Assembly: GCF_001667505.1 (NCBI RefSeq)
Contig: NZ_LZHZ01000033.1
Coordinates: forward strand, 62,001-126,000
Length of the DNA stretch: 64,000 nucleotides
From: Mycobacterium sp. ACS1612
GTDB lineage: Bacteria > Actinomycetota > Actinomycetes > Mycobacteriales > Mycobacteriaceae
Reading direction: 5' to 3'
The notes beneath the pieces are model-generated. The model saw nothing but the letters and a program-made list of their open reading frames with translations. It was not told the DNA's origin and ran no database searches. The position numbers were made by a program, and so were the translations under genes. Each line of letters starts with the position of its first letter. Position 1 is the stretch's first letter. Of the stretch, positions 45,730 through 55,522 are shown in pieces.

Positions 45730-46809
45730 ATGCGCGTGCTGCGGTTCATCTGGCGGGGTGTGCTCGCCTTCGACCGGATCGGATCGCGAATTCCGCAACT
45801 GATCCAGATTTGGCTGCTCGAGCTGTTCTTCGCCGTGCCGTTGATGTTCTTCATCGCCAAGCTCATCGACATTCGCGGCGCATTCGGTGTGCCAGGCACC
45901 CGTGGCTCGCTGCCCGGCGTCTTCTGGGGCGCGCTGGTCGTGTCGCTGGTGTGCGGATTCTTCTTCGTCAAGAACTTGATCCGGCCACGGGTGGTGGACG
46001 GCAGCTGGACGCCGATGATCAAGGCCGACGTCGGGGATTACGTGGTGGCCGCGGGCAATCCGCAGTGGACGGCGCATTACCAGTACCTCACCAGCCACCC
46101 GTCGTATGCGCTGCTGCTGCTTCTCACCGCGCCCATCCCCGCGGTGATGGTGGCGATGACGGCCAATCAGGGTGACAGCACCTTCTACTGGCGAGTGGCG
46201 GGCACCATCGGGCTGATCATCCTGGCGTTGATGGCCCTGGCGCGCGTATTGGCCTGGTACGTCTTCGGGTTCGGCCGCAAGCAACTCGACGCCCAGACCG
46301 CCGACGCGGGGACCTCGCAACGGAAGCTGGGGTGGGAGATCGCCTGGAAACCGATGCTGATGCTGATGGTGATGATCTATGCGATCGTCGGTATCCCGTT
46401 GAGCTGGATGTGGATTCAGGAACTGCGCACCATCGCCAAGCTGCCGGTCGTCACGGTCGCCGACAGCGTCGACGCCGTCGACCAATACCGCAGGGTCGAG
46501 GGCTCGTTGGCCTCTGAAGCGGTGTACTGGGCGCCGCGTGGCACGGGCCGCGGTGGCAACAACTATGCGGGCGCCGGTGTGCTGGTGCAACTTGCGTCGG
46601 GTGGTGAAGCGCTGCTGCTGGCCGAATCGTTGTCGGTGCCCGACTTCGTCGGCGCCATGAAGGACGTGGCGGACGGCGAGATCAAGACACAGGGCAAGGT
46701 GATCGACGCCATCACCGACACCCAACTGCAGTATTACGGCTTCGACGAGAGCGACTTCCCCGACCCGTCATCCGACGGCCGGGTGATGGTGCTCATGTCA
46801 TATCCGTAG
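45730..46809 (+). CDS. Conserved multi-pass membrane protein
   Basis: A 359-residue protein with four or more transmembrane segments (LLELFFAVPLMFFIAKLI, FWGALVVSLVCGFFFVKNLI, YALLLLLTAPIPAVMVAM, GLIILALMALARVLAWYVF) and a C-terminal soluble domain of about 130 residues (VADSVDAVDQYRRVEGSLAS to RVMVLMSYP). No family recognised. ATG 45730 is preferred over the upstream in-frame start. The last 76 bp overlap the 3' end of the convergent MFS gene. Confidence 0.7.
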   Translation: MRVLRFIWRGVLAFDRIGSRIPQLIQIWLLELFFAVPLMFFIAKLIDIRGAFGVPGTRGSLPGVFWGALVVSLVCGFFFVKNLIRPRVVDGSWTPMIKADVGDYVVAAGNPQWTAHYQYLTSHPSYALLLLLTAPIPAVMVAMTANQGDSTFYWRVAGTIGLIILALMALARVLAWYVFGFGRKQLDAQTADAGTSQRKLGWEIAWKPMLMLMVMIYAIVGIPLSWMWIQELRTIAKLPVVTVADSVDAVDQYRRVEGSLASEAVYWAPRGTGRGGNNYAGAGVLVQLASGGEALLLAESLSVPDFVGAMKDVADGEIKTQGKVIDAITDTQLQYYGFDESDFPDPSSDGRVMVLMSYP

Positions 46810-48161
46810 GCCCGGTCGGCTGTATTCTCAACGGCCGCGAGCTCTTCGCCGTGGACGAACCGGCCGTGGGTTTCCGGTAGGCGGAACAAGCCGATGAACA
46901 CGATGACGATCAGCGCGGACACCACAGTCGTCGCCATCGCGATACTGCCGCCGAACCAACTGGTCGCGATGACGCCCGCAAAGAGCGGTCCGGCGGCGGT
47001 GAAGAAGCGACCGATGCTGTTGGTCACCGCCATCGCCGACGCCCGCACCGAAGGTCCGAACAGTTCCGGGAAGTACACCGCCGACCCACCGATGGTTCCG
47101 AACACGCCGAATCCGACGACGGGAAGCAACGCCAGATACATCGCATAGCTGTGCGCGAACGGATAGAGGGCGCAGATCGCGCCGAGCCCGATCAGCACGC
47201 TCATCACGAAAGTGTTCTTCCTGCCGATCTTGTCAGCGATGAAACCCCAACTGGCATAACCGATTGCGCCGCCGATGTTCAGCATCGCCGTGCCCCACGC
47301 GACGGCGGTGACCACCTCGCCGCCGGTGACTCCCTGGTCGGCCATGACGGCCCGGATGTTCGCCGGTGTCCACGTGGTGACGCCCCAGAACGCGAACAGC
47401 GCGCCGATGCAGATGAGCGTGCAGGCGACAGTGGTCGACAGCAGCGGCTTGGTGAACAGCCGGACCAGTACGAAGCGGTCGGTGGCGGCCTTGGCGGCTC
47501 CCGCGGAGCGTTCCGCTTTGCGTTGCCGGCGTGCGGCTTTCACCTCGACCATCGACTCGGGTTCGTGCACGGTGCGCCGGATGTAGAAGACCAGGAGCGC
47601 CGGAAGCAGGCCGAAGGCCATCGTCCACCGCCACCCGAGATGGCCGACGAAGTTGTAGACCACGGCGGACAACAGCGCGCCGAGGGCCAGCCCCGACATC
47701 ATCACCCCGCTGGCCTTGGCCCGGTGCCTGCTGCTCGACCATGCCTCGGCCACCAACGCCGCGCCGATCGGAAGCTCCACCCCGGACCCGATACCGGCAA
47801 TGAACCGGAACGCGACGAACTGCTCGTAATTCACCACCGCGACGGCGAGTGCGGTGAACACCGAGTAGAGCAGCACGCCGGTGATCAGCACGCGGACCCG
47901 GCCCACATAGTCCGCGATCACGCCGAACATGATCGCGCCGATCGCCCAGCCCGTCAGGAAGACAGTGACGGCGAGCCCGGCGTGAAAGGTGGACGGATGC
48001 CCGAGCAGATCGGCCGTCGCCGGCCCCGCGACTTGGGTGAACAGGCTGTAGTCGAACCCATCGAGCGCCCAGCCCAGCGTGGTCGCCAACAGCACCGACC
48101 ATTGGTATCGGGTGATCTCCCGGTGCCACGGCGTGCGCGCGCCCGCGGTCCCTGCGGTCAT
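46734..48161 (-). CDS. MFS transporter, aromatic-acid/sugar type
   Basis: Twelve-helix carrier of about 475 residues. ATG 48161 follows AAAGGAG. The first helix GWALDGFDYSLFTQVAGPAT has the Asp typical of aromatic acid:H+ symporters, motif A is GVIADYVGRVRVLITG, and FIAGIGSGVELPIGAALVAE is the matching helix-4 block. SWGFIADKIGRKNTFVMS repeats motif A in the second half. It likely imports an organic acid used by the ALDH/crotonase operon just upstream on the same strand (gap 43 bp). Confidence 0.88.
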   Translation of the reverse strand: MTAGTAGARTPWHREITRYQWSVLLATTLGWALDGFDYSLFTQVAGPATADLLGHPSTFHAGLAVTVFLTGWAIGAIMFGVIADYVGRVRVLITGVLLYSVFTALAVAVVNYEQFVAFRFIAGIGSGVELPIGAALVAEAWSSSRHRAKASGVMMSGLALGALLSAVVYNFVGHLGWRWTMAFGLLPALLVFYIRRTVHEPESMVEVKAARRQRKAERSAGAAKAATDRFVLVRLFTKPLLSTTVACTLICIGALFAFWGVTTWTPANIRAVMADQGVTGGEVVTAVAWGTAMLNIGGAIGYASWGFIADKIGRKNTFVMSVLIGLGAICALYPFAHSYAMYLALLPVVGFGVFGTIGGSAVYFPELFGPSVRASAMAVTNSIGRFFTAAGPLFAGVIATSWFGGSIAMATTVVSALIVIVFIGLFRLPETHGRFVHGEELAAVENTADRAYGYDMSTITRPSDDGSGKSLSSKP

Positions 48162-48204
48162 AGCTGGCTCCTTTGCCACTTGGAACGAGATACTTGCTGA
48201 CTTG

Positions 48205-48912
48205 TCAAACGTCGTGGCGGCGCAGCGCCCCGACCACCAACCGATTCACGCTGAACTCAAGAGCCTGGTCCTCGTCGAGCGAACGAAACGCCCGCAGGAG
48301 GTCCTTGATCTCGGAGTGAATGCGCGGGTGTCGAGCCCGCAGTGCTGCCACCCGCTCGGCCACTTCCTTGGTCAACGCGTCGGCTCCGCTGACGACCTCG
48401 TTCACCAGACCCATGTCCCGGGCGCGGTTCGCACTGATCGATTCGCCGGTCGCGGTGAGCCAGAACGCTTCTCGTTCGCCGACCACGCGTGGCAGCCACG
48501 CCAGCACCAGAGCAGGCGCCAGGTTGATACCCACCTCGGGGAACGAGAACTGGGCGTCGGAAACGGCGATCGCGACGTCACACGCCGCGATCAAACCAAC
48601 CCCGAAACCCGCTGCGTCACCGTGTACTTCGGCGATCGTCACCAACGGCGAGTCACGCAGCGCCTGATGCAGCCCGACCAGGATCCTGGTCTCGGAGACG
48701 AGATCGCCCGGTGTCGCGCCTGCACGTTCCCGGCCCAGGCAGAACACCGATCCGTTGGCCCGCAACACCACGACGTGGGCGCCCGCAGGCGGATGGCGCA
48801 GCAGTTCGGTGAGCTCGGCGCACAGTTCGACGGTCAACAGATTGTGCGGTGGCCGGTCGATGACCACCTCGAGGACGCCATCCGACGTGGACTCGACGCG
48901 CAGGCCGGCCAC
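48205..48912 (-). CDS. Enoyl-CoA hydratase/isomerase family protein
   Basis: Short crotonase of 235 residues. Oxyanion-hole segments are NGSVFCLGRERAGATP and VHGDAAGFGVGLIAACDVAI; FSFPEVGINLAPALVLAWLP follows with one Glu of the catalytic pair. Compared with hydratases the first segment is atypical (LGRER), so the reaction may differ. GTG 48912 lies one base after the ALDH stop, so the two are translationally linked; the MFS gene follows 43 bp on. Confidence 0.85.
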   Translation of the reverse strand: MAGLRVESTSDGVLEVVIDRPPHNLLTVELCAELTELLRHPPAGAHVVVLRANGSVFCLGRERAGATPGDLVSETRILVGLHQALRDSPLVTIAEVHGDAAGFGVGLIAACDVAIAVSDAQFSFPEVGINLAPALVLAWLPRVVGEREAFWLTATGESISANRARDMGLVNEVVSGADALTKEVAERVAALRARHPRIHSEIKDLLRAFRSLDEDQALEFSVNRLVVGALRRHDV

Positions 48913-48913
48913 C

Positions 48914-50452
48914 TCAGTTCAGCCGATCCGTCGCCACGCCGCCGTACCAGTCGACGTCGTCGGGCGCGGTCCGGACGGTGACCGCGCGGACATGGGTGAA
49001 GTCGTGGAACGACTCCCAGCCGCCCTCTCTGCCCACGCCGCTGTCTCGCACGCCGCCCCACGGAGACGACGGGTCGAGGCGGTGGTGGTCGTTGATCCAC
49101 ACCATTCCCGTCTCCAGTTGGCCGGCCACCCGGTGCGCGCGGGCCACATCCCGCGTCCAGATCGACGAACCCAACCCGAAGTCGGAATCGTTGGCCATCG
49201 CGATGGCATCCGCCTCGTCGTCGAACGGAATGGCGACGACCACCGGTCCGAAGATCTCCTCGCGCGCGACCCGCATGTCGTTGGTCACGTCGGCCAACAC
49301 CGTCGGTTCGACGAAGAAGCCCCCGCCCAGACCGGGCACGTCGGCGGCCCGTCCACCGGTGACCACCCGCGCCCCTTCACCGACAGCGATGTCGACATAG
49401 TTGAGGATGCGCTGCTGAGCGCGTTTCGAAATGACCGGTCCCAGTTGGGTTGTCGCCAGTGCGGGATCTCCGATGCGCACCGACGCCGCGACCTTGGCAA
49501 GCGCGGCGACCACGTCGTCGTACACCGTGCGCTGGATCAGCAGCCTGCTACCTGCGATGCAGGTCTGGCCGGCGCCGATGAAACCACCGAAGGCAGCACC
49601 GCGCGCGGCCACGTCGACCGGGATGTCGTCGAAGATGAGAACCGGTGACTTACCGCCCAATTCGAGTGTCGCCTTGGCGAACCGTTTCGCCGTCGCCACC
49701 GCAATCGCCCTGCCCGGTTCCGTGCCGCCGGTGAACACCGCCTTCTTGACCAACGGGTGTTCGGTGAGCGCCGCGCCGGCCGTCGGGCCGAGGCCGGGGA
49801 CGACGTTGAGCACACCGTCGGGGATGCCTGCCTCGATCGCGATCTTGCCGAGCAGCAGCGCGGTTAGCGGCGTCTGCTCAGAAGGCTTGAGCACCACCGT
49901 GTTTCCCGTCGCCAAGGCGGGCGCCAGACTCTTGGAGGCGATCATCATCGGGTGGTTGAACGACGCCAGGATGCCGACCACGCCGATCGGGAACCGGCTG
50001 GTGTAGGAGTGGTAGTCACCGCGCAGCGGGACCACCGAGGTGCGGTCGGCGAGCAGCAGTGCGGCGTTGTACCGGTACCACTCCGCCAGCCGGGTGATCT
50101 GTGCCTTGGTCTCGGTGATCGGCCGTCCGTTGTTCAGCGTCTCGAGCTCGTACAGCTCGGCCATGTGCGCTTCGATGCCGTCGGCGAACCGGTGGATCAG
50201 CCGCGCCCGGTCGTGGATCGGCATGGTCCGCCAGACGCCGTGCCGGAAGGCCTCGTTGGCTGTGCGGACCGCGTCGTCGACGTCCTCGGCGCTGGCGCCT
50301 GCCACCTCGGTGATCAGCTCGCCGGTCGCGGGATTGATGACGCGGATGGGTTCTGCCCGCCCCTCGACCTCGCGACCGCCGATCAGCAGCCCGGTCGGAT
50401 AGGGCCGTCGCTGATCCGCGGTGGTATCAGAGGGGGAGTCGATCAAGGTCAT
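48914..50452 (-). CDS. Aldehyde dehydrogenase (NAD(P)-dependent)
   Basis: ALDH-superfamily enzyme of 512 residues oxidising an aldehyde or semialdehyde to the acid. Catalytic Cys is in GFIGAGQTCIAGSRLLIQ, the general-base Glu in KATLELGGKSPVLIFDD, and PSEQTPLTALLLGKIAIEAG is the cofactor-adjacent block. FTGGTEPGRAIAVATAKR matches the NAD loop. ATG 50452 is chosen over the longer frame, since the upstream part holds the operator repeats. It heads an ALDH-crotonase-MFS operon that is divergent from a GntR regulator. Confidence 0.92.
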   Translation of the reverse strand: MTLIDSPSDTTADQRRPYPTGLLIGGREVEGRAEPIRVINPATGELITEVAGASAEDVDDAVRTANEAFRHGVWRTMPIHDRARLIHRFADGIEAHMAELYELETLNNGRPITETKAQITRLAEWYRYNAALLLADRTSVVPLRGDYHSYTSRFPIGVVGILASFNHPMMIASKSLAPALATGNTVVLKPSEQTPLTALLLGKIAIEAGIPDGVLNVVPGLGPTAGAALTEHPLVKKAVFTGGTEPGRAIAVATAKRFAKATLELGGKSPVLIFDDIPVDVAARGAAFGGFIGAGQTCIAGSRLLIQRTVYDDVVAALAKVAASVRIGDPALATTQLGPVISKRAQQRILNYVDIAVGEGARVVTGGRAADVPGLGGGFFVEPTVLADVTNDMRVAREEIFGPVVVAIPFDDEADAIAMANDSDFGLGSSIWTRDVARAHRVAGQLETGMVWINDHHRLDPSSPWGGVRDSGVGREGGWESFHDFTHVRAVTVRTAPDDVDWYGGVATDRLN

Positions 50453-50467
50453 CGCGCAGGCTCCAAG

Positions 50468-50496
50468 TCGTATACCAAAACATAAACTCGTATACC
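50468..50496. promoter_or_regulatory. Paired GTATAC operator between ALDH and GntR genes
   Basis: TCGTATACC occurs twice as a direct repeat at 50468-50476 and 50488-50496, exactly 20 bp apart (two helical turns); each contains the palindrome GTATAC. GntR regulators of the FCD group often bind 'GTATAC'-like dyads. The position, 15 bp upstream of the ALDH ATG and about 100 bp before the GntR ATG, fits repression of the ALDH operon. Confidence 0.6.
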
Positions 50497-50599
50497 GCAA
50501 GCTAGTCGATGTGTGTTCCAGGTCGCAAGGGGATACATTCGGGTCCGATAGACTCGGTTTGCCACGGATGTCCGACGGTGAGGGTTCGAGAGAGGCGAC

Positions 50600-51301
50600 A
50601 TGGCGAGTGAGTCCGCGGCGGGCCGAGTCGCCCACGCGCTTCGGCAGCGGTTGCTGAGCGGAGAACTCCGCCCGGGGACGCGGCTGTCACAACAGCAGAT
50701 CGCCAGCGAGTACGGCGTCAGCCGGATGCCCGCCCGCGACGCCCTTCAGGCGCTGGCGAGTGAGGGGTTGGTCGACATCAGCGCGGCCACCGCCGTCGTG
50801 CGCAGGCTGTCGGTCGCCGAGCTACAAGAGCTTTACGAACTGCGCGAGGCGGTCGAGCCGGTGCTGACCAGAATCGCGGTGCCGAACGTCGGGCGGGCCG
50901 AACTCACCCGGATGTCTTCGATATTGGAGACGATGGAGGCCGGGCCGTCGCCACACGAGTGGCTGGAGCTCAACACGCAGTTCCACGCCCTGATCTACAC
51001 GCAGGCCAACCGGCCCACGATGATTCACCTCACCGAGCAATTGCGGCGACTGACCGACCGCTACCTCTACCTTCACGTCGGCGTGTTCGGCTACATGGGT
51101 CATCTGCATGAGGAGCACCGGCAGATCTACGAAGCGGTGAGTCTCGGCGACGCCATCGCCGCCGCCGAGTTGACGCGCAAACACCTCTCGACGTCACACG
51201 ACTTCATCTTGCGGTTCCTGCTGGACAGCGAGGTCGCGACATCCGAAGAACCCAGTGCGTCAATGACTTTCGGCATCCTGGGGGTCGGCGGAACGGCGTG
51301 A
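50600..51301 (+). CDS. GntR-family regulator (FCD type)
   Basis: A 233-residue regulator: winged helix RLSQQQIASEYGVSRMPARD (residues 30-49), and an FCD ligand-binding domain with the metal-type residues (ELYELREAVEPVLTRIAV, WLELNTQFHALIYTQANRP, EEHRQIYEAVSLGDAIAAAE, RKHLSTSH). ATG 50600. It is divergent from the ALDH operon and is its likely repressor via the GTATAC repeats. Confidence 0.9.
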   Translation: MASESAAGRVAHALRQRLLSGELRPGTRLSQQQIASEYGVSRMPARDALQALASEGLVDISAATAVVRRLSVAELQELYELREAVEPVLTRIAVPNVGRAELTRMSSILETMEAGPSPHEWLELNTQFHALIYTQANRPTMIHLTEQLRRLTDRYLYLHVGVFGYMGHLHEEHRQIYEAVSLGDAIAAAELTRKHLSTSHDFILRFLLDSEVATSEEPSASMTFGILGVGGTA

Positions 51302-51308
51302 CACCGGG

Positions 51309-51569
51309 TCAGTAATGCAACCGGTCGTTGACCACGCGCACGCCGGAGTGGCGCAGCGAGTAGATCGGGTGCAGCAACGCAGGGTGCCGGCAGTGGGCGC
51401 ATGATTGCTGCGCGTTGTTGGCCGACGAGAACGTCAGGTGATGGCACGCTTCGCAGCGGACGACGTAGAACGCGCCCATCCAATTGAGCAGTCCGAGGTA
51501 GATCGCCGCGGTCGCGGCGGTCGCCAGAACGGCGATGACCGTGATGGTGAAGACCTCTTCGAACGTCAT
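51309..51569 (-). CDS. Small membrane protein with a CxxC zinc-ribbon-like end
   Basis: An 86-residue protein: one or two hydrophobic segments (FTITVIAVLATAATAAIYLG, LLNWMGAFYVV) followed by four cysteines in two pairs (RCEACHHL and SCAHCRHP), a zinc-ribbon arrangement, and a short basic tail. No named family. ATG 51569; convergent with the GntR gene (7 bp apart) and divergent from typA by about 165 bp. The pattern suggests an anchored metal- or redox-sensing protein, which is inference. Confidence 0.72.
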   Translation of the reverse strand: MTFEEVFTITVIAVLATAATAAIYLGLLNWMGAFYVVRCEACHHLTFSSANNAQQSCAHCRHPALLHPIYSLRHSGVRVVNDRLHY

Positions 51570-51735
51570 AGGTCAACCTCCAACCTGTCTTGACGAACAC
51601 GTCAGACGCTACGCGCGCGAGCTGTGAGCCAGATGTGTAAGCCGACAGACCCGACCAAGAGCGCGCCTGATAGCCGGCGAGTGACCGGCATCTCTCGTTT
51701 TCGTGATTGGCCGACCACACTGGGATGATCTGGGC

Positions 51736-53637
51736 GTGGATTTGCGCCCTGATTTCAGAAACGTCGCCATCGTGGCCCATGTCGACCATGGGAAGACGAC
51801 CCTCGTCGACGCGATGCTGCGCCAGTCGGGCGCCCTGCACCACCGCGGCGACGACGCCATCGAACGCCTGATGGACTCCGGCGACCTGGAGAAGGAAAAG
51901 GGCATCACCATCCTGGCCAAGAACACCGCGGTGCACCGCAAGCACCCTGACGGTTCGACCACGGTGATCAACGTCATCGACACCCCCGGCCACGCCGACT
52001 TCGGCGGTGAGGTCGAGCGCGGCCTGTCGATGGTCGACGGCGTCCTGCTCCTGGTCGACGCCTCCGAGGGCCCGCTGCCGCAGACCCGTTTCGTGCTGCG
52101 CAAGGCGTTGGCCGCGCATCTGCCCGTGATCCTCGTCGTCAACAAGACCGACCGACCCGACGCCCGCATCGCCGAGGTCGTCAACGAAAGCCACGACCTG
52201 TTGCTCGACGTCGCCTCCGACCTCGACGAGGAGGCCCAGAAGGCCGCGGAGGACGCGCTCGGATTGCCGACGCTCTACGCGTCCGGTCGCGCGGGCATCG
52301 CCAGCACCGTCGAACCTGCCAACGGCGAGAACCCCGAAGGGGACAACCTCGACCCGCTGTTCGACGTGCTGCTGGAGCACATTCCGCCGCCGAAGGGCGA
52401 TCCGGAGGCGCCGCTGCAAGCGCTGGTGACCAACCTCGACGCGTCGACGTTCCTCGGCCGCCTCGCGCTGATCCGCATCTACAACGGCAAGATCCGCAAG
52501 GGCCAGCAGGTCGCCTGGATGCGCGAGGTCGACGGCCACCCGGTGATCACGAACGCCAAGATCACCGAACTGTTGGTGACCGAGGGCATCGAAAGAACGA
52601 GCACGCACTCCGCCATCGCGGGGGACATCGTCGCCGTCGCCGGCCTGCCCGAGATCATGATCGGCGACACGCTGGCCGATCCGGATCACGCGCACGCGCT
52701 GCCGCGCATCACCGTCGACGAGCCGGCCATCTCGGTCACCATCGGCACCAACACCTCGCCGTTGGCGGGCAAGGTTTCCGGCCACAAGCTGACCGCGCGG
52801 ATGGTGAAGGCGCGGCTGGACGCCGAACTCGTCGGCAACGTGTCGATCAAGGTCGTCGACATCGACCGGCCCGACGCGTGGGAGGTGCAGGGCCGCGGTG
52901 AGCTGGCGTTGGCCGTGCTGGTCGAGACCATGCGGCGGGAGGGGTTCGAGCTCACAGTCGGTAAGCCGCAGGTGGTCACCCAGATGATCGACGGCAAGCT
53001 GCACGAACCGTTCGAGGCGATGACCATCGACTGCCCCGAGGAGTTCGTCGGTGCCATCACCCAGCTGATGGCCGGCCGGAAGGGCCGGATGGAGGAGATG
53101 ACCAACCACGCTGCGGGCTGGGTGCGGATGGATTTCATCGTGCCGAGCCGAGGGTTGATCGGATTCCGCACCGACTTCCTGACGTTGACGCGCGGCACCG
53201 GCATCGCCAACGCGGTGTTCGACGGCTACCGGCCGTGGGCCGGGGACATCCGGGCGCGGCACACCGGTTCGCTGGTGTCGGACCGCTCGGGCACCATCAC
53301 CCCGTTCGCGATGATCCAGTTGGCCGACCGCGGCCAGTTTTTCGTCGAACCCGGCCAGGACACCTACGAGGGTCAGGTGGTCGGCATCAATCCGCGCGCC
53401 GAGGACCTCGACGTCAACGTCACCCGCGAGAAGAAGCTGACCAACATGCGCAGCTCCACCGCTGACGTGATCGAGACGCTGGCTCGCCCGCTGGAGTTGG
53501 ACCTCGAGCAGGCGATGGAGTTCTGCGCCGCCGACGAATGCGTAGAGGTGACGCCGGAGGTGGTCAGGGTGCGCAAGGTCGAACTCGACGCCACGCAACG
53601 GGCCAGGGCGAAGGCGCGCGCCAAGGCCCGCAGTTAG
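51736..53637 (+). CDS. typA: Ribosome-associated GTPase TypA/BipA
   Basis: Translational GTPase of 633 residues related to EF-G, acting on the 70S/30S ribosome under stress. G1 is [10 protein letters not shown]2 region [14 protein letters not shown]3 [16 protein letters not shown]4 [11 protein letters not shown] and G5 near [11 protein letters not shown] domains II, III and V follow, and the BipA-specific C-terminal domain ends [15 protein letters not shown] 51736 is the start ([20 protein letters not shown]). It sits directly before lpqW, as in M. tuberculosis Rv1165-Rv1166. Confidence 0.96.
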   Translation: MDLRPDFRNVAIVAHVDHGKTTLVDAMLRQSGALHHRGDDAIERLMDSGDLEKEKGITILAKNTAVHRKHPDGSTTVINVIDTPGHADFGGEVERGLSMVDGVLLLVDASEGPLPQTRFVLRKALAAHLPVILVVNKTDRPDARIAEVVNESHDLLLDVASDLDEEAQKAAEDALGLPTLYASGRAGIASTVEPANGENPEGDNLDPLFDVLLEHIPPPKGDPEAPLQALVTNLDASTFLGRLALIRIYNGKIRKGQQVAWMREVDGHPVITNAKITELLVTEGIERTSTHSAIAGDIVAVAGLPEIMIGDTLADPDHAHALPRITVDEPAISVTIGTNTSPLAGKVSGHKLTARMVKARLDAELVGNVSIKVVDIDRPDAWEVQGRGELALAVLVETMRREGFELTVGKPQVVTQMIDGKLHEPFEAMTIDCPEEFVGAITQLMAGRKGRMEEMTNHAAGWVRMDFIVPSRGLIGFRTDFLTLTRGTGIANAVFDGYRPWAGDIRARHTGSLVSDRSGTITPFAMIQLADRGQFFVEPGQDTYEGQVVGINPRAEDLDVNVTREKKLTNMRSSTADVIETLARPLELDLEQAMEFCAADECVEVTPEVVRVRKVELDATQRARAKARAKARS

Positions 53638-53659
53638 TGCTGCCGATACCCTGAACACC

Positions 53660-55522
53660 GTGCCGGGGCCCCTACGCGTCATAGCTGCGCTATCCGCGCT
53701 GGTGACCTTGGTGGGCGGATGTACCGTCAGCCCGCCGCCGGCGCCGCAGAGCACCGACACCAGTCAGTCGACGCCGCCGCCGCCGGCCAAGGCGACGCAG
53801 ATCATCATGGCCATCGATTCGATCGGCCCCGGCTTCAATCCGCACCTGCTGTCCGACCAGTCCCCGGTGAACGCCGCGATCAGCTCGCTGGTGCTGCCCA
53901 GCTCGTTTCGGCCGGTACCGGATCCCAACTCGCCCACAGGGTCTCGCTGGGAACTGGACCCCACGCTGTTGGAGTCGGCCGAGGTGATCAGCCAGAACCC
54001 GTTCACCGTCGCCTACAAGATCCGGCCGGAGGCGTCGTGGACGGACAACGCCCCGATCGCCGCCGACGACTTCTGGTACCTGTGGCGCCAGATGGTCGGC
54101 CAACCCGGTGTCGTCGACCCGGCCGGCTACGACCTAATCACCGGTGTGCAGTCGATCGAGGGCGGAAAGACGGCGGTGGTGACGTTCGCGCAGCCGTACC
54201 CGGCGTGGCGCGAACTGTTCAACAACATCCTGCCCGCGCATATCGTCAAGGACGTGCCCGGCGGATTCGCGGCGGGACTGGCGCGGGCGCTGCCGGTCAC
54301 CGGCGGCCAGTTCCGCGTGGAGAGCATCGACCCGCAGCGCGACGAGATCCTGCTCGCCCGCAACGACCGGTACTGGAGCGCGCCCGCCAAACCCGACCAG
54401 GTGCTGTTCCGTCGCGGCGGTGCCCCCGCCGCGTTGGCCGATTCGATCCGCAACGGCGATACCCAGGTGGCCCAGGTGCACGGCGGCGCGGCGGCGTTCG
54501 CCCAACTGTCGGCGATCCCCGACGTGCGAACGGCACGCATCGTCACACCGCGCGTCATGCAGTTGACGTTGCGAGCTCAGCAGCCCGCACTCTCGGATTC
54601 CCAAGTGCGCAAAGCGATTTTGGGTCTGCTCGACGTCGACTTGCTCGCGTCGGTTGGTGCGGGTGACGACAACACCGTCACACTTGCGCAGGCGCAGGTG
54701 CGTTCGCCGTCTGACCCCGGCTACGTTCCGACCGCGCCGCCCGCGATGACCAAGGAGGCTGCGCTGGCACTGTTGGCCGAGGCGGGCTACCAGGTCGAGC
54801 CGATCGACACGACCGCGCCGACGACGCCGGGCGCGCCAACGCCCGAGAACCGCGGCCGCATCACCAAGGACGGTGTCCCGCTGACGCTCGTGCTCGGGGT
54901 GGCGGCCAACGACCCAACCGCGGTCGCCGTGGCCAACACCGCCGCGGACCAACTCCGCAACGTCGGCATCGCCGCGTCGGTGTCGGCGCTGGATCCAGTG
55001 GTGCTGTACGGCGATGCGCTGATCAACAATCGGGTCGACGCGGTGGTCGGCTGGCATCAGGCGGGCGGCGACCTGGCGACCTCGCTGGCGTCGCGCTACG
55101 GCTGTCCGGCGCTGGAAGCGACGGCGGTGTCCACCGCGACGCCTGGCACGACGCCGTCCCCCTCACCCTCGCCGACCAGTACGTCACCGACGTCGCTGAA
55201 GCCGGCCACCACGGCCACGCAAACCAGTCCGCCGCCGACCCCGGAGTCCGGTCAGCTGGTGCAGGCGCCGAGCAACATCACCGGCATCTGCGATCGCAGC
55301 ATTCAGCCGAAGATCGACGCCGCGCTCGACGGCACCGAAGACATCGGGCAAGTGATCAACGCCGTCGAACCACGGCTGTGGAACATGGCGACCGTGCTAC
55401 CGATCCTGCAGGACACCACGATCGTCGCGGCTGGGCCCAGCGTCCAGAACGTCAGCCTGACCGGAACGGTGCCGGTGGGCATCGTCGGCGACGCCGGAAA
55501 GTGGGTCAAGGCGCCTCAGTGA
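53660..55522 (+). CDS. lpqW: Lipoprotein LpqW (ABC-type solute-binding fold)
   Basis: A 620-residue lipoprotein: signal peptide with lipobox LVGGC (Cys21), a Pro-rich spacer, then an SBP_bac_5 fold ([60 protein letters not shown]). No ABC transporter genes are near. In mycobacteria LpqW controls the branch point between polar PIMs and lipomannan, so it works with PimE, encoded 9 kb to the left. A low-complexity Thr/Pro/Ser insertion (about residues 495-530) lies before the last domain. GTG 53660, 22 bp after typA. Confidence 0.93.
   Translation: MPGPLRVIAALSALVTLVGGCTVSPPPAPQSTDTSQSTPPPPAKATQIIMAIDSIGPGFNPHLLSDQSPVNAAISSLVLPSSFRPVPDPNSPTGSRWELDPTLLESAEVISQNPFTVAYKIRPEASWTDNAPIAADDFWYLWRQMVGQPGVVDPAGYDLITGVQSIEGGKTAVVTFAQPYPAWRELFNNILPAHIVKDVPGGFAAGLARALPVTGGQFRVESIDPQRDEILLARNDRYWSAPAKPDQVLFRRGGAPAALADSIRNGDTQVAQVHGGAAAFAQLSAIPDVRTARIVTPRVMQLTLRAQQPALSDSQVRKAILGLLDVDLLASVGAGDDNTVTLAQAQVRSPSDPGYVPTAPPAMTKEAALALLAEAGYQVEPIDTTAPTTPGAPTPENRGRITKDGVPLTLVLGVAANDPTAVAVANTAADQLRNVGIAASVSALDPVVLYGDALINNRVDAVVGWHQAGGDLATSLASRYGCPALEATAVSTATPGTTPSPSPSPTSTSPTSLKPATTATQTSPPPTPESGQLVQAPSNITGICDRSIQPKIDAALDGTEDIGQVINAVEPRLWNMATVLPILQDTTIVAAGPSVQNVSLTGTVPVGIVGDAGKWVKAPQ

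Noticed and set aside
51127..53760. 877-codon open frame antisense to typA
   Set aside because: It mirrors the high-GC codon use of typA on the other strand and has no protein-like composition or start context.
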